A stretch of 64,000 nt of DNA from Pseudoalteromonas sp. S16_S37 (GTDB taxonomy: Bacteria; Pseudomonadota; Gammaproteobacteria; Enterobacterales; Alteromonadaceae), in the NCBI RefSeq assembly GCF_014694405.1, contig NZ_JAAUWV010000021.1:1-64000 (forward strand). Reading direction: 5' to 3'. Made by a program: the position numbers and the translations under genes. The notes under the pieces are model-generated. The model saw only the letters and a program-made list of their open reading frames with translations. It had not been told where the DNA came from and ran no database searches. This document shows positions 44,526-54,151 of this stretch, piece after piece. Every line of letters begins with the position of its first letter. Position 1 is the stretch's first letter.

Positions 44526-45599
44526 ATGCGCGCCGAGCACACACAAGTGGTGATTATTGGTGCCGGTATTGGGGGCTGCATTGCGGCCCTTGCACTGGCA
44601 AAGCATTACCGCGTAACGCTGATAGACAACCAAGCGCAGCCGCCAGAAAAGGTTGGCGAATGCTTGCCCCCAGCCGCTCGGCGCATTTTAAAACTACTTG
44701 AGATCGAATCACTACTTGATAAAGGGCCACATTTAATTAGCCAAGGCATGCTCTCGTATTGGGGCAGCTCACAGCCAACTGTGATGGATAACTTGCGCAA
44801 TCCAGATGGTTTGGGTTGGCATTTAGACCGCCCCTACTTTGAGCGCCAACTACGCGCACAGGCACAATTGCAAGGCGTACAATGCCTGTGGCCTGCAGTG
44901 CTTAAGGGTTCAAAATATCATGATAATAAATGGCACCTAGAAATTGCAGATAACCAAAACGCACTTTTAAGTGCTAACATAGTCATTGATGCAACGGGAA
45001 GACACTGCGTGTTTGCACGCACGCAAAATGTTAAACGCAAACAGCTCGATAAATTAATGTCTATTTGGCTCACTGGGCAATTTAATGTCACCAAGAATAT
45101 GGCGCTTATCAGCAGTACCGACAACGGCTGGTGGTATAGTGCACCACTGCCCTCTCGCTGCAACTCAACTAGCGAGTCAAAAGGCCAAAGCCGCGTGGTT
45201 TCGTGGCAACTAAACCCTGAGCATATACAAAAATCAAAGCATCAAGATTGCCAATGGTTTTTAGCGCAAGCCAAACGTGTTAACGGTTTTGGAACTTTGA
45301 TAGAGCAACTGCTCCCTCACAGTGAACAGCTATATGGCATTGTGGCCGCTAATACCTCAAGGTTAGAACACTTTTGCGGCCAACAATGGTTTGCCATCGG
45401 CGATGCGGCCATGAGCTTTGACCCGCTCTCATCACAAGGCATGTTCAACGCCATGGCAAGCGCCATGCAACTGAGCGACTTGTTAATTGAAAATGGCCTT
45501 ACAAGCCCCCTTACCGCTGCGCAATACCAGCAACAAATGGATAGTGTGTGGGCGCAATACTTACACCATAAGAATATGTATTACGCACAAGTAAGCTAG
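44526..45599 (+). CDS. LodB-like flavoprotein for quinone cofactor maturation
   Basis: A 357-residue FAD-dependent enzyme. The N-terminal dinucleotide fold is VVIIGAGIGGCIAALAL; VIDATGRH and FAIGDAAMSFDPLSSQGMFNAM (the GD motif) are typical of aromatic-hydroxylase-type flavoproteins. In Marinomonas, LodB is needed to form the cysteine-tryptophylquinone of LodA, probably by hydroxylating the Trp. It starts 5 bases after the oxidase stop with AAGGA 9 bases upstream, so the pair is one operon. Confidence 0.9.
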   Translation: MRAEHTQVVIIGAGIGGCIAALALAKHYRVTLIDNQAQPPEKVGECLPPAARRILKLLEIESLLDKGPHLISQGMLSYWGSSQPTVMDNLRNPDGLGWHLDRPYFERQLRAQAQLQGVQCLWPAVLKGSKYHDNKWHLEIADNQNALLSANIVIDATGRHCVFARTQNVKRKQLDKLMSIWLTGQFNVTKNMALISSTDNGWWYSAPLPSRCNSTSESKGQSRVVSWQLNPEHIQKSKHQDCQWFLAQAKRVNGFGTLIEQLLPHSEQLYGIVAANTSRLEHFCGQQWFAIGDAAMSFDPLSSQGMFNAMASAMQLSDLLIENGLTSPLTAAQYQQQMDSVWAQYLHHKNMYYAQVS

Positions 45600-45641
45600 C
45601 TTAGCCAAATAATTCGAAAGATTAAGTAACCTGAGCTTAGG

Positions 45642-46229
45642 TTAAGTAGCCTTGCTTGCTTGCACTATCAAAAACTCTCCTTCTGGCGTTGCAAGCAGGT
45701 GCTTTTCAATGCTGGTAAACGCAAACTGCTCTAGCAGTTGTTTAATACCTGCAAAGGCTTTTAGATTGTTATTCACTTTAAGCGTACCGCCCGTTGGGGT
45801 GTGCATATCTTCACACAGCCAGATTTTTCCACCTGACTTTAAACTGTTAAATACCAGCTGCATTCCCAGCTCAGCGTCGCGCCAGTGGTGCAAAGAAAAC
45901 GCCGCAATAACCAAGTCGATAGACTCGGCCATCACGTTTAGCGACTCCGCGCCAGCTTGCAAGAATTGAAGTTGCGCTTCGCTTAGCCCAGCTTGTTGTC
46001 GTCTGTTGTTTGCCAATTCAATCATTTGTGCGCTGGGGTCAAGGGCCAATACCGACACGCCGCGAGCGTAAGTAGCCAGGCACACGCTTAAAAAGCCGCC
46101 ACCACAGCCAATCTCAACGATGTTGTTGCTATCAGATACGCCTGCAAGGCTTGGAATTTGCCGGTGAAAAGCTAACTCGCCCCACTGTTGATCGTACGCC
46201 AGCGCCTGCTCTTTACTCCAATGACTCAT
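45642..46229 (-). CDS. Class I SAM-dependent methyltransferase
   Basis: A 195-residue methyltransferase. Motif I is NIVEIGCGGGFLSVCLA, followed by VLALDPSAQMIELA (acidic ribose-binding loop), DLVIAAFSLHHWRDAE and FNSLKSGGKIWLCEDMH. This is the ubiE-like class acting on small molecules; no substrate is suggested by the residues seen. It converges on the LodB-like gene and is divergent from the AraC gene about 100 bases away, which may control it. Confidence 0.85.
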   Translation of the reverse strand: MSHWSKEQALAYDQQWGELAFHRQIPSLAGVSDSNNIVEIGCGGGFLSVCLATYARGVSVLALDPSAQMIELANNRRQQAGLSEAQLQFLQAGAESLNVMAESIDLVIAAFSLHHWRDAELGMQLVFNSLKSGGKIWLCEDMHTPTGGTLKVNNNLKAFAGIKQLLEQFAFTSIEKHLLATPEGEFLIVQASKAT

Positions 46230-46333
46230 AATCTAAATTCTCGTTAATTGAACACCAGACTATTTTCACCTAACAGGAAAGCTTTATTCAGTGCTAATAT
46301 TTGCTTTAAATCGGCTTATTTTTAGTATTTAGC

Positions 46334-47146
46334 ATGACTCAATATGTAAACGTCAATGCGGGCTACCTCGAAGTAGATGAGCTAGACAATGAAGACCATC
46401 ATGCGCATGAAGAATATGTAATTACCCTATTGCTATCTGGCTATGTCACTTTAAAAGGTGAAAGTGCAACGCAAATAAAACCAGGGACCCTCACATTGGT
46501 TCCTTCTGGCTTTCCTCATACCTTACGCAAAGGCAAAGCCATGTCGGTTCATTGGCTCAGTTTTGGTATTGCTAATGAGCAACAAGCCCAGCATGATGAT
46601 TTGTTTTCTCCATTTAAACAAATAAGGCAAGGCGCCTTGCCAATTGCCCAAGTGAGCCAATCAAGGCTGCCTTACCTCATTACATTATTTGAAGAAATCC
46701 AGCGAGCCTGCTCTGCTGAAAAGCCATACGTTGTGCTAGCGAGCTTAATTAACCTGATTATCAGCGAAGCTGCCAGTGCATCTAGTATTAGCGAAGTCTA
46801 CGTCGGCCATGAAACCAAAATCAGTAAAGCGATGCAGTTTATTGAGCGCCGTTGCTGCGATGGCATTAGCCTAAAAGATGTTGCTCAAGCTGTGCACGTA
46901 AGTCCAGCTCATTTAACAACCAAAATGAAAGCATCCACTGGCTTTACTGTGGGGCAATGGATCTCAAAACACCGTCTAAAAGTGGCCATAAATCGACTCG
47001 AAACCACAGACGATTCCATAGAGCACATTGCCCAAAAGATAGGCTTTAGCGACGTTACCCATTTTATTCGGCAATTTAAAAAAGCTTACCGCATCACCCC
47101 CGCCACATGGCGCAGACAACATATTACAAACACAGAAAAGCCATAG
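46334..47146 (+). CDS. AraC-family transcriptional regulator with N-terminal cupin
   Basis: A 270-residue regulator. The N-terminal cupin-like domain has HHAHEEYVITLLLSGYVTLKG. The C-terminal AraC domain shows two helix-turn-helices: ISLKDVAQAVHVSPAHLTTKMK and SIEHIAQKIGFSDVTHFIRQFKKAYRITP. The ligand is unknown. It is divergent from the methyltransferase gene, which is the nearest candidate target. No AAGGA-like site is obvious before the ATG. Confidence 0.88.
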   Translation: MTQYVNVNAGYLEVDELDNEDHHAHEEYVITLLLSGYVTLKGESATQIKPGTLTLVPSGFPHTLRKGKAMSVHWLSFGIANEQQAQHDDLFSPFKQIRQGALPIAQVSQSRLPYLITLFEEIQRACSAEKPYVVLASLINLIISEAASASSISEVYVGHETKISKAMQFIERRCCDGISLKDVAQAVHVSPAHLTTKMKASTGFTVGQWISKHRLKVAINRLETTDDSIEHIAQKIGFSDVTHFIRQFKKAYRITPATWRRQHITNTEKP

Positions 47147-47373
47147 CTTGGAAAAGCCGATGCTGCTTTATAAAAGCAAAGCAACGAAATACGCTGAAGA
47201 CGCAACTTGTTTGACGCTATGTATAATGACTTTAACTTAAGTAGCTCACAAACATATTCAGTTTCGTGAAAAAGAGCAGACTTTAAATTTTTAACAAAGC
47301 GCGATGGCATTGAGAATGTATATGTTTTCGCCTAATCTTCAATTTAAAAACGTATTACGCTAAAGGAATAACA

Positions 47374-48234
47374 ATGTTAAATTTAATTGCAATGCGTTGT
47401 TTTTGTTCTTCGTTTAACAATTACATAGCTAGCCTTGCGCACTATTTCATGACACTAACTTTGCTTACTCTCTTCCTTTGTATGGCAAATATTCACTCAG
47501 CCAATGCTTACGATAAGGGGCAATTAGAAATAAATGAAGCAACCTTAAACAAACTACAGATTGACCCCACTAAGTTAAGTGGCCTAAACGTCCCACCAAA
47601 TGTTTTTGATAAAAACAACGCGATAAACCGTTCAGCTTTTGAACGGCATTTTACTCAACCTTATGCAACTGGATTATCTGAAGCTAACACCGAACTATTC
47701 AAACAGTTAACCGTTTCAGAGCTGAATCAATCACTCTTAGAGCAAACGGCACAAAAAGAGCTGTATTTAAAAACGTTATCTTCCAACCCTTTTTTAAAGA
47801 AGTTTTCAAATCACCAGATATTCAAAGTTGTTGGCGACTCACCCAATTTGATTGAAGATTTAAGAGGCATAGCTGATATCGAACGATTCATACCTGAAAA
47901 ATATGAGGGCGCTGAGAGGCTTAAGGTCGCCTATACATGGAAACGTCTCAAAGATATATGCCCTACATGCGCCGTGGTTCAAGGATTTGATGATAACCCA
48001 ACCATCTTACCCGCTACCCAAGTCAATTTTTCAGGCAAGTACTCTTCTGGTGTCTCCTTTAACGCGAGTAGTTCCAGTGACAAGGACGAGTGTATCACTC
48101 CCTCTTGGCTGTCTCTAGAAAGCACACAGCTAAAGCAAATTGCAAAAAAATACGCGTTAGATTTCGACCCAAAAGAATGTTTTAAAGACGATATAAAGCA
48201 GTTACTAAAAAAACTAAATGAAAAGGAATTATGA
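47374..48234 (+). CDS. Unknown secreted protein of a two-gene cassette
   Basis: Not recognised. A 286-residue protein with AAGGA 6 bases before the ATG. A long N-terminal region holds a hydrophobic stretch (about 25-43) ending in NIHSANAY, read as a signal peptide with cleavage near residue 46. The mature part is hydrophilic. A CPTC motif (in DICPTCAVV) and two further Cys (in DECITP and PKECFKD) suggest disulfides or a redox or metal site. The stop overlaps the next ATG by 4 bases, so both proteins probably act together in the envelope. Confidence 0.72.
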   Translation: MLNLIAMRCFCSSFNNYIASLAHYFMTLTLLTLFLCMANIHSANAYDKGQLEINEATLNKLQIDPTKLSGLNVPPNVFDKNNAINRSAFERHFTQPYATGLSEANTELFKQLTVSELNQSLLEQTAQKELYLKTLSSNPFLKKFSNHQIFKVVGDSPNLIEDLRGIADIERFIPEKYEGAERLKVAYTWKRLKDICPTCAVVQGFDDNPTILPATQVNFSGKYSSGVSFNASSSSDKDECITPSWLSLESTQLKQIAKKYALDFDPKECFKDDIKQLLKKLNEKEL

Positions 48235-48827
48235 TGAAGATTAGGCTTGTTTACTTTATTTTGTTATTTATATCACCTCTTTACACCTACGCTGAAAGTA
48301 GTGAAGACTTATCACCAGCAGAGTACTTTGCCTCGCAAGAGCTGCTAAGAGATAAACTTTTAATGCAAAAACAGATTGATGAAATCAATCGTCATGAAAA
48401 ATTTGAACAAGAAAAAGTCACTGCATCAATTGAAAAAATGAGACACAGAACCAGCGTGTTTTACTTTCAGTTCATCCAAACCATATTCATTTTCTTCATG
48501 GTTATGATACTTGTGCTAGGAGGGTTTTATCTTGCCTTCTTGCAATTTAAGTTGGACCGCGAAATAGCGCTCAAATCGCTTGAACGGACACAGAGTTCCG
48601 ACACATCACCCGATAGTGTGCACACTAAGGAGGAACAAAAGCAGAGCAATTCCGTTGAAATTTCAATGAAAGGGATAAAATTAAACTCTTCTGTGATTGG
48701 TCTCATCATTTTAGCTATGTCTTTTGCATTTTTTTATTTATATATAAAAGACGTCTACACAATTGAACTTTTTAAAGAGCCGAAAATGTCTGAAACCTCA
48801 ACAACTAATGAAAAGAATCCAAATTAA
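48231..48827 (+). CDS. Unknown two-pass membrane protein of the cassette
   Basis: Not recognised. A 198-residue protein, AAGGA before twin ATGs (48231, 48234). It has a signal-like N-terminus (about 1-21, ending TYA), a charged coiled-coil-like stretch (about 35-75), a membrane segment (about 83-103), a hydrophilic loop and a second membrane segment (about 150-170). The C-terminal tail is polar. Overlap with the previous gene points to a complex of a soluble exported partner and a membrane anchor. Confidence 0.7.
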   Translation: MMKIRLVYFILLFISPLYTYAESSEDLSPAEYFASQELLRDKLLMQKQIDEINRHEKFEQEKVTASIEKMRHRTSVFYFQFIQTIFIFFMVMILVLGGFYLAFLQFKLDREIALKSLERTQSSDTSPDSVHTKEEQKQSNSVEISMKGIKLNSSVIGLIILAMSFAFFYLYIKDVYTIELFKEPKMSETSTTNEKNPN

Positions 48828-48932
48828 TCGGCTAATATCTTTGCGCAGATATAGGCATGGTCCATCGTTAAAGTAAGCTTGATACTTTTACACTGGCTGA
48901 AATCAGGAGCAAAGCATCGGGAGCCATCCTAA

Positions 48933-48948
48933 AGTTATCCCGATAACT
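48933..48948. repeat. 16-base inverted repeat AGTTATC-CC-GATAACT
   Basis: AGTTATC (48933-48939) and GATAACT (48942-48948) are perfect inverted arms around CC, in the gap after the unknown cassette. The loop is too short for a good RNA hairpin, so a protein binding site or a fragment of a dispersed repeat is likelier. Nothing else was seen in 48828-49080. Confidence 0.4.
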
Positions 48949-49080
48949 CGGCTTATCTAGGACGATTATTACCTATGTCGTGCCTACAGCCCTTTAATTG
49001 AAAAACGATACGTCAATTGCATGACTCCTTAAATAGACACTAAACCAACATGCCAAATATGAAAAATCTACTCATACAAT

Positions 49081-49623
49081 TTAGTCGCTTTGTGATGTTA
49101 AAGATTCTGTCGATACTGCTGCAATCTTGACACCAAAACTGGCAATACTAGGCAATGTGGCATTGTGATGCGCGCGAATTTGCTCACCCGACAAATGCGG
49201 TTTGTTTTGAGTAGTGTGAGCATCTGATATCAAATCAACTGAGTAACCCAAACCTGCAGCGCGCCGTGTGGTTGTATCTACACAGAACTCTGTGGCGTAG
49301 CCACAAATATACAAGTGTTCAATACTTAGCTCTTGTAGCAACGACTCCAAGTTGGTACGTAAAAACGCATCTGGCGTTGTTTTGCGAATAAAATGGTCTT
49401 TACTTTCAACACGCAGTGATGACTGTAATTGCCAACCTTCGCTGCCATATTCGATGGGTGTACCAACTTGTTCATGCTGGATAAAAATGACCGGGATATT
49501 TTTTTGATGCGCCCAATCTGTGATTGTATTAATGCGAGTCAAAACCTCATTTCTTTCAAATGGTTGAGGTATTGGGTCGAACAAAATACTTTGTACATCA
49601 ATAACAAGAACTGCTGATCTCAT
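49081..49623 (-). CDS. Isochorismatase-family cysteine hydrolase
   Basis: A 180-residue hydrolase with AAGGAAA before the ATG. The family triad is visible: Asp9 in LVIDVQSILF, Lys in IRKTTPDAF and Cys in GYATEFCVDTTTRRAAGLGY. The last segment includes the typical cis-peptide region before the cysteine helix. Such enzymes hydrolyse amides, ureido groups or vinyl ethers; the substrate is unknown. It stands alone on the minus strand, with the GNAT gene about 100 bases upstream. Confidence 0.87.
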   Translation of the reverse strand: MRSAVLVIDVQSILFDPIPQPFERNEVLTRINTITDWAHQKNIPVIFIQHEQVGTPIEYGSEGWQLQSSLRVESKDHFIRKTTPDAFLRTNLESLLQELSIEHLYICGYATEFCVDTTTRRAAGLGYSVDLISDAHTTQNKPHLSGEQIRAHHNATLPSIASFGVKIAAVSTESLTSQSD

Positions 49624-49728
49624 AAAATTTCCTTTTCAAAAGGCTAACGCCCGCTTTATACCTTGCACCAGAAACACAAAATTTACCTGAACCGAGAACA
49701 TCATGCGCTCTGGAGCGCTATTAAACTG

Positions 49729-50166
49729 TTAGGTTTGTAGCTCCATTAAGTGCTCTACACCGGAGCTTTGCACAACCTTGAAACCCAACTGCAAATACAA
49801 CTGCTTCGCTGGGTTGGTATTGATAACACTTAATCCAACTTTAGATTTGGTTGCACCAGCTTTGGCAATAAGGTCACGAATTAGCTTACTACCAATTTTT
49901 AAACCTTGATACTGTGTAGAAATCTGAATTTGAACCAAATGCCAATAGTTAAGTTCTTCGGCATAGGTCGCTTTGAATAAGCCAATAGGCTTTTCGTCCA
50001 ATTCAACGATTTGTGCGTTCGCAAACTCAAAGCGTATTCGCTTTTCGTACTCGTCAGCGCACGTAGGCATGCCTACTTCTTCTAAGTATTGCCTCATCGT
50101 TTTATCACGCAGCGACAGCAAAAATGGCATATCTGCTTCACTTGCCCGTCTAAGGGAAATATCCAC
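49729..50166 (-). CDS. GNAT-family N-acetyltransferase
   Basis: A 145-residue acetyltransferase starting at GTG (50166) with AGGAGG 5 bases upstream, which fixes the start. The acetyl-CoA site is IQISTQYQGLKIGSKLIRDLI; the following GLSVINTNPAKQLYLQLGFKVV is the usual C-terminal strand. Substrate unknown. It is divergent from the phosphoesterase gene. Confidence 0.85.
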   Translation of the reverse strand: MDISLRRASEADMPFLLSLRDKTMRQYLEEVGMPTCADEYEKRIRFEFANAQIVELDEKPIGLFKATYAEELNYWHLVQIQISTQYQGLKIGSKLIRDLIAKAGATKSKVGLSVINTNPAKQLYLQLGFKVVQSSGVEHLMELQT

Positions 50167-50414
50167 GCTTCCTCCTACAGAGTATTGCCATGATCTCGCG
50201 CTAAGTTTCTACACATAAATATCCAAATACAATTGCCGCAAATATTACCATGTGCACTTTCTCTTTGTCCTCAAAAAGAAAACAAACTTAATAAGGCAAA
50301 ATGAGGAGCCATTAAAATAACACCATTAAGTAACATAAAATTCACACTGAATACTTTATACCTTCAATTAACACTGTGATCCTACTGCCCTTTTTTACTT
50401 ACCAAGGAAACACT

Positions 50415-53063
50415 ATGAAGTATGCGTTATTCGTCGCGGGCGTCACCGCAGCGGCTGTATTTGGCTCTCACCCTGTACAGGCTCACTCTTTTCACGTTAC
50501 CCCATACTTGCAAACGGCCTCTGCAAATAGCATGTGGATCAGCTGGGAAACCAGTGGCGGTGATGAGTCGATTGTGCTTTGGGGCACCACGCCGGAGCTT
50601 GGCCAACAAACATCTGGGCAAAGCAAAACAGGTAACTTGCTAAGTCGACTGCATGAAGTACAGCTGACGGGCCTATTTGCCGATACAGTTTATTATTATC
50701 GCGTTAAAACAGGCGATGCACTTAGTGACATATTTAGCTTTAGAACGCCACCACTGCCCGCACAAGAAAAAAGCTCACGCATTTTAGCTATGAGCGATAT
50801 GCAGCAAGACTTAGCCAACCCCAATAAATTTCGTGATGTGATCAACAAAGGCGTGATCCCATACGTAGAAAACGCGCTGGGTATGAGTTTGCACGATGGC
50901 ATTAATATGACTTTGATCCCCGGGGATCTGGTCGACAATGGCAACCATTACGACAGCTGGCGTAATACCTTTTTTGGCCCAATTGCACCGCTTGCGCGTC
51001 ACGTGCCTACATACCCTGCACCTGGTAACCACGAAAACGACACCAATTACTTTTTTAACTATTTTAATTTGCCTAAAAATGGCTCGCCCAATTACCTAGA
51101 ACACTGGTGGTATCAAGATCATTCAAATATTCGTGTTGTGTCGCTTGATACCAACACCGCATATCGTATTGATGAGCAGCTACAGTGGCTCGATACGGTA
51201 TTAATGCAAACATGTAATAACAGCGACATCGATTTTGTGTTTGCACAAATGCACCATCCACATAAATCAGAAATGTGGTTAGCAGGTGAAACCGACTACA
51301 GCGGCAAAATAGTATCAAGGCTTGAGCAGTTCTCAAGCGCTTGCAACAAGCCAAGTATTCACTTTTTTGGTCATACTCATGCCTATTCAAGAGGCACTAG
51401 CCGTGACCATAAACATGCTATGGTTAACGTTGCCTCTGCAGGAGGTAACTTAGATTATTTTGGCGAATATGCACAAGCCGACTACACCGAGTTTGCGGTT
51501 AGCCAAGATGAATATGGTTTTGTGATGGTTGATGTGCAAGCAGGAGATGACCCTTATTTTGAAATTAAACGTATTTCCTTGGGCGATGAAAATACGCCCC
51601 TTAACAATGTGCAGCGCGACAGCTTAAAAGTAAAACTCAACAACACCTCACCTTATACGCCAGAAGTGCTTTGGCCACACGCGGGCAACATCTCATCAAG
51701 TTGTAACTTAGCCAGTGCAACGCTATTTGCCGATGCCGATTTAGACTTGTTTGGCGCCGCACATTGGCAAGTGAGTACACAATGTAACGACTTTTCAGCC
51801 CCAGTATTTGATTATTGGTACCAACATCAAAATATTTGGAATGAGCAAGATACCCGAGCCAACAAAGCTCCTAATCAAACTTTATTGAAAAACCTACAAG
51901 CGAACCAAAACTATTGTGTGCGAGTTAGAATGCGCGACCGCGCACTTGCTTGGAGTCAATGGTCTACACCCGTTGCTTTTGCAACCACAGGCGCTGTGCC
52001 ATTGAGTGACAACCTGCTAAGCAACGCAGGTGCCGAGCAAGGAATTGAACACTGGCAAGGCAGTGGTCCAATCGAGAGTTTAAGCAGCGGTCAATGTGAT
52101 GCGGTGCCTGCGCAAAATGGTAGCCATTTATTTGCCATCGGTGGTGTATGTGCCAATGAGCAAGCATATGGCAGTGCGTTTCAGCGCGTAGATGTAACCG
52201 ATTATGCCGCATTGATCGAGCAAGGAGGTTTAAAGGCACACTTAAGTGGCTACATGCGTAACTTTAATGGCAGCGATATTCCAACCATACATATTGAATT
52301 TAAAGACGCCCAGCTTAATACTCTGGCAAAAAGTGATACGCTGTCTGGCGCAAATTCTACGTGGCAAATGTTTGCCAATAGTGCCGTTATACCGCCTCAA
52401 ACACGCTACATCGACTTTGTGCTCACGGGCACTCGTAAAGGTGGCACCGACAACGACAGTTACTTTGATTCACTGAGTTTAAAAATTGAAACGCAAGTAG
52501 CTAGTTGCCCAAGCATCAGCGATAGAGGCCCAACAGGCGCGCCGATTGAACATATCACTCAAGACCAAACCGCAACCACAAACTTATTGCAAAACCCCGA
52601 TGCCGAAGCTGGTATTAACGGCTGGAGTGGTAATGGCCCAATTGAAGCACTAACTGATAAGCAATGTGGCTCTGTGCCGCCATTTGAAGGACAAAAGTTC
52701 TTCGCCGTCGGCGGCGTATGCCAAGGTGAAACGGCGTTAACGAGTGTCTCTCAAAGAGTCAATGTGCAAAATATTACTCACCTCAACGAAGGAAATGTCA
52801 CCGTTAACTTTGGTGGTATGCTGCGTAATTTCAGTGGCAACGACACCCCTTCGATTAAATTGTCGTTGTTTGATGTAACAGGGGCGCTTATCAAAAGTAG
52901 CGATAACCTAACGCATCAAAGTGCGCAATGGCTGGGTGTAAATGGCCAACTCACTTTGCCTGCAAACACTGCATTTATTGATTTTGTTTTAACAGGCAAG
53001 CGCAATCATGGCACCGATAACGACAGCTATTTTGATGCACTTTTCTTAACAATAGATAAATAA
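50415..53063 (+). CDS. Large secreted metallophosphoesterase with C-terminal tandem domains
   Basis: An 882-residue exported protein. The start is at the ATG at 50415 with AAGGAAA upstream. It has a signal peptide (ending VQAHS), an N-terminal fibronectin-like domain as in purple acid phosphatases (about 25-105), and a calcineurin-like metallophosphoesterase domain with MSDMQQD, GDLVDNG, GNHEND, HHPHKS and GHTHAYSR. The Tyr of the purple acid phosphatase motif is absent. A second fibronectin-like region and two copies of a 160-residue domain (about 532-695 and 722-882) follow; both copies begin LL-N-x-x-AE-GI-x-x-W and contain two Cys. They probably bind a surface or polymer. It likely scavenges phosphate from organic matter. 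Confidence 0.88.
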   Translation: MKYALFVAGVTAAAVFGSHPVQAHSFHVTPYLQTASANSMWISWETSGGDESIVLWGTTPELGQQTSGQSKTGNLLSRLHEVQLTGLFADTVYYYRVKTGDALSDIFSFRTPPLPAQEKSSRILAMSDMQQDLANPNKFRDVINKGVIPYVENALGMSLHDGINMTLIPGDLVDNGNHYDSWRNTFFGPIAPLARHVPTYPAPGNHENDTNYFFNYFNLPKNGSPNYLEHWWYQDHSNIRVVSLDTNTAYRIDEQLQWLDTVLMQTCNNSDIDFVFAQMHHPHKSEMWLAGETDYSGKIVSRLEQFSSACNKPSIHFFGHTHAYSRGTSRDHKHAMVNVASAGGNLDYFGEYAQADYTEFAVSQDEYGFVMVDVQAGDDPYFEIKRISLGDENTPLNNVQRDSLKVKLNNTSPYTPEVLWPHAGNISSSCNLASATLFADADLDLFGAAHWQVSTQCNDFSAPVFDYWYQHQNIWNEQDTRANKAPNQTLLKNLQANQNYCVRVRMRDRALAWSQWSTPVAFATTGAVPLSDNLLSNAGAEQGIEHWQGSGPIESLSSGQCDAVPAQNGSHLFAIGGVCANEQAYGSAFQRVDVTDYAALIEQGGLKAHLSGYMRNFNGSDIPTIHIEFKDAQLNTLAKSDTLSGANSTWQMFANSAVIPPQTRYIDFVLTGTRKGGTDNDSYFDSLSLKIETQVASCPSISDRGPTGAPIEHITQDQTATTNLLQNPDAEAGINGWSGNGPIEALTDKQCGSVPPFEGQKFFAVGGVCQGETALTSVSQRVNVQNITHLNEGNVTVNFGGMLRNFSGNDTPSIKLSLFDVTGALIKSSDNLTHQSAQWLGVNGQLTLPANTAFIDFVLTGKRNHGTDNDSYFDALFLTIDK

Positions 53064-53081
53064 TTTCACAGTTAACCAAAC

Positions 53082-53104
53082 ACATGGCAGCACCGCTGCC
53101 ATGT
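53082..53104 (+). terminator. Terminator after the phosphoesterase gene
   Basis: ACATGGCAGC and GCTGCCATGT form a perfect 10-bp stem over an ACC loop, followed by ATATTTTGTT. It lies 18 bases after the stop codon. Confidence 0.78.
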
Positions 53105-53245
53105 ATATTTTGTTGGCACCAAACTTGAATGGATCAATATTATTTGCGAAATTAGCGAAGATAACGCGGTAAAAAGTTGTCGATTTCATTGCATGTTTTA
53201 CAATTGTATAAGTAGTACAGAAGTATTAGCTTCTTGAGGAGCACA

Positions 53246-54151
53246 ATGATCAACGCTGAACAGATGTCCGCTGTACTGGCGGCGTTACCAGACCCTGTTT
53301 TTTTACTCTCAAGAAGTGGTAAATACGTGGCTATTTATGGTGGCAAAGACGAACGTTACTATCACGATGGTAGCAATTTAATCGGCAAATCAATCCACGA
53401 CTTAATCGAAGCAGAAAAAGCCAACTGGTTTATTGATACCATTGCACGTGCATTAGAGTCCCAAGCACTCCTTATCGAAGAATACGAACTGAGCAACAAA
53501 GATGTAAAAGGTCTACCAGATGAAGGGCCTTCGGAACCCATTTGGTTTGAAGCACGCATCACACCTTTAGACTTTAAGATAGACGGCGAAGATGTGGTGC
53601 TGTGGGTTGCCAGCAATATATCTCAGCGTCATAAATTGGAATCACAGTTGCGAAAACAAAGCGATACTGATTTGCTAACCGGACTATTTAACCGCCGACG
53701 GCTAGAGCGTGAGTTAAACTACCATTTTAGCGCCTTTAAACGCCATGGTTATTGTGTATCAATTCTCATGTTTGATCTTGACCATTTAAAAGCACTCAAT
53801 GACACCTTAGGTCACCATGCAGGCGACCAAGCTATTTGCAAAGTTGCCCAAACCTGCAAAAAAACACTTCGGCAAACCGACATTGCCTGTCGTTTTGGCG
53901 GTGACGAATTTGTAGTGATCTTACCGCACATCAAACATCAACAAGCAACACAAACCGCGCAACGTTTGCGAGAAGCAGTTGAAGAGGCGTTTTCAGGTTC
54001 AAGTAACGCATCACACAGTCCCATAACCATCAGTGTGGGAGTAACCGAAATATTGACTTCAGATATGTCTTATTCGCAAGCGCTTAAACGCGCTGACGCG
54101 GCCATGTACGAAGCGAAACACAAAGGGCGTAATATTGTCGTCACACAGTGA
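53246..54151 (+). CDS. PAS-GGDEF diguanylate cyclase
   Basis: A 301-residue protein. The start is at the ATG at 53246 behind GAGGAG. An N-terminal PAS domain (about 5-125, VLAALPDPVFLLSRSGKYVAIYGG and WFEARITPLDF) leads into a GGDEF domain (about 140-300) with DLLTGLFNRR, the intact catalytic GGDEF at 218-222 and a product-inhibition site RxxD at 209-212. It should make cyclic di-GMP in response to a cytoplasmic signal. No membrane segment. Stand-alone gene. Confidence 0.92.
   Translation: MINAEQMSAVLAALPDPVFLLSRSGKYVAIYGGKDERYYHDGSNLIGKSIHDLIEAEKANWFIDTIARALESQALLIEEYELSNKDVKGLPDEGPSEPIWFEARITPLDFKIDGEDVVLWVASNISQRHKLESQLRKQSDTDLLTGLFNRRRLERELNYHFSAFKRHGYCVSILMFDLDHLKALNDTLGHHAGDQAICKVAQTCKKTLRQTDIACRFGGDEFVVILPHIKHQQATQTAQRLREAVEEAFSGSSNASHSPITISVGVTEILTSDMSYSQALKRADAAMYEAKHKGRNIVVTQ

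Noticed and set aside
45628..45645. Short hairpin TAACCT/AGGTTA between the LodB-like and methyltransferase genes
   Set aside because: Six AT-rich pairs and no T-run; too weak to call a terminator.
53234..53245. Earlier TTG start for the GGDEF protein
   Set aside because: The TTG lies within the Shine-Dalgarno stretch GAGGAG that serves the ATG at 53246.
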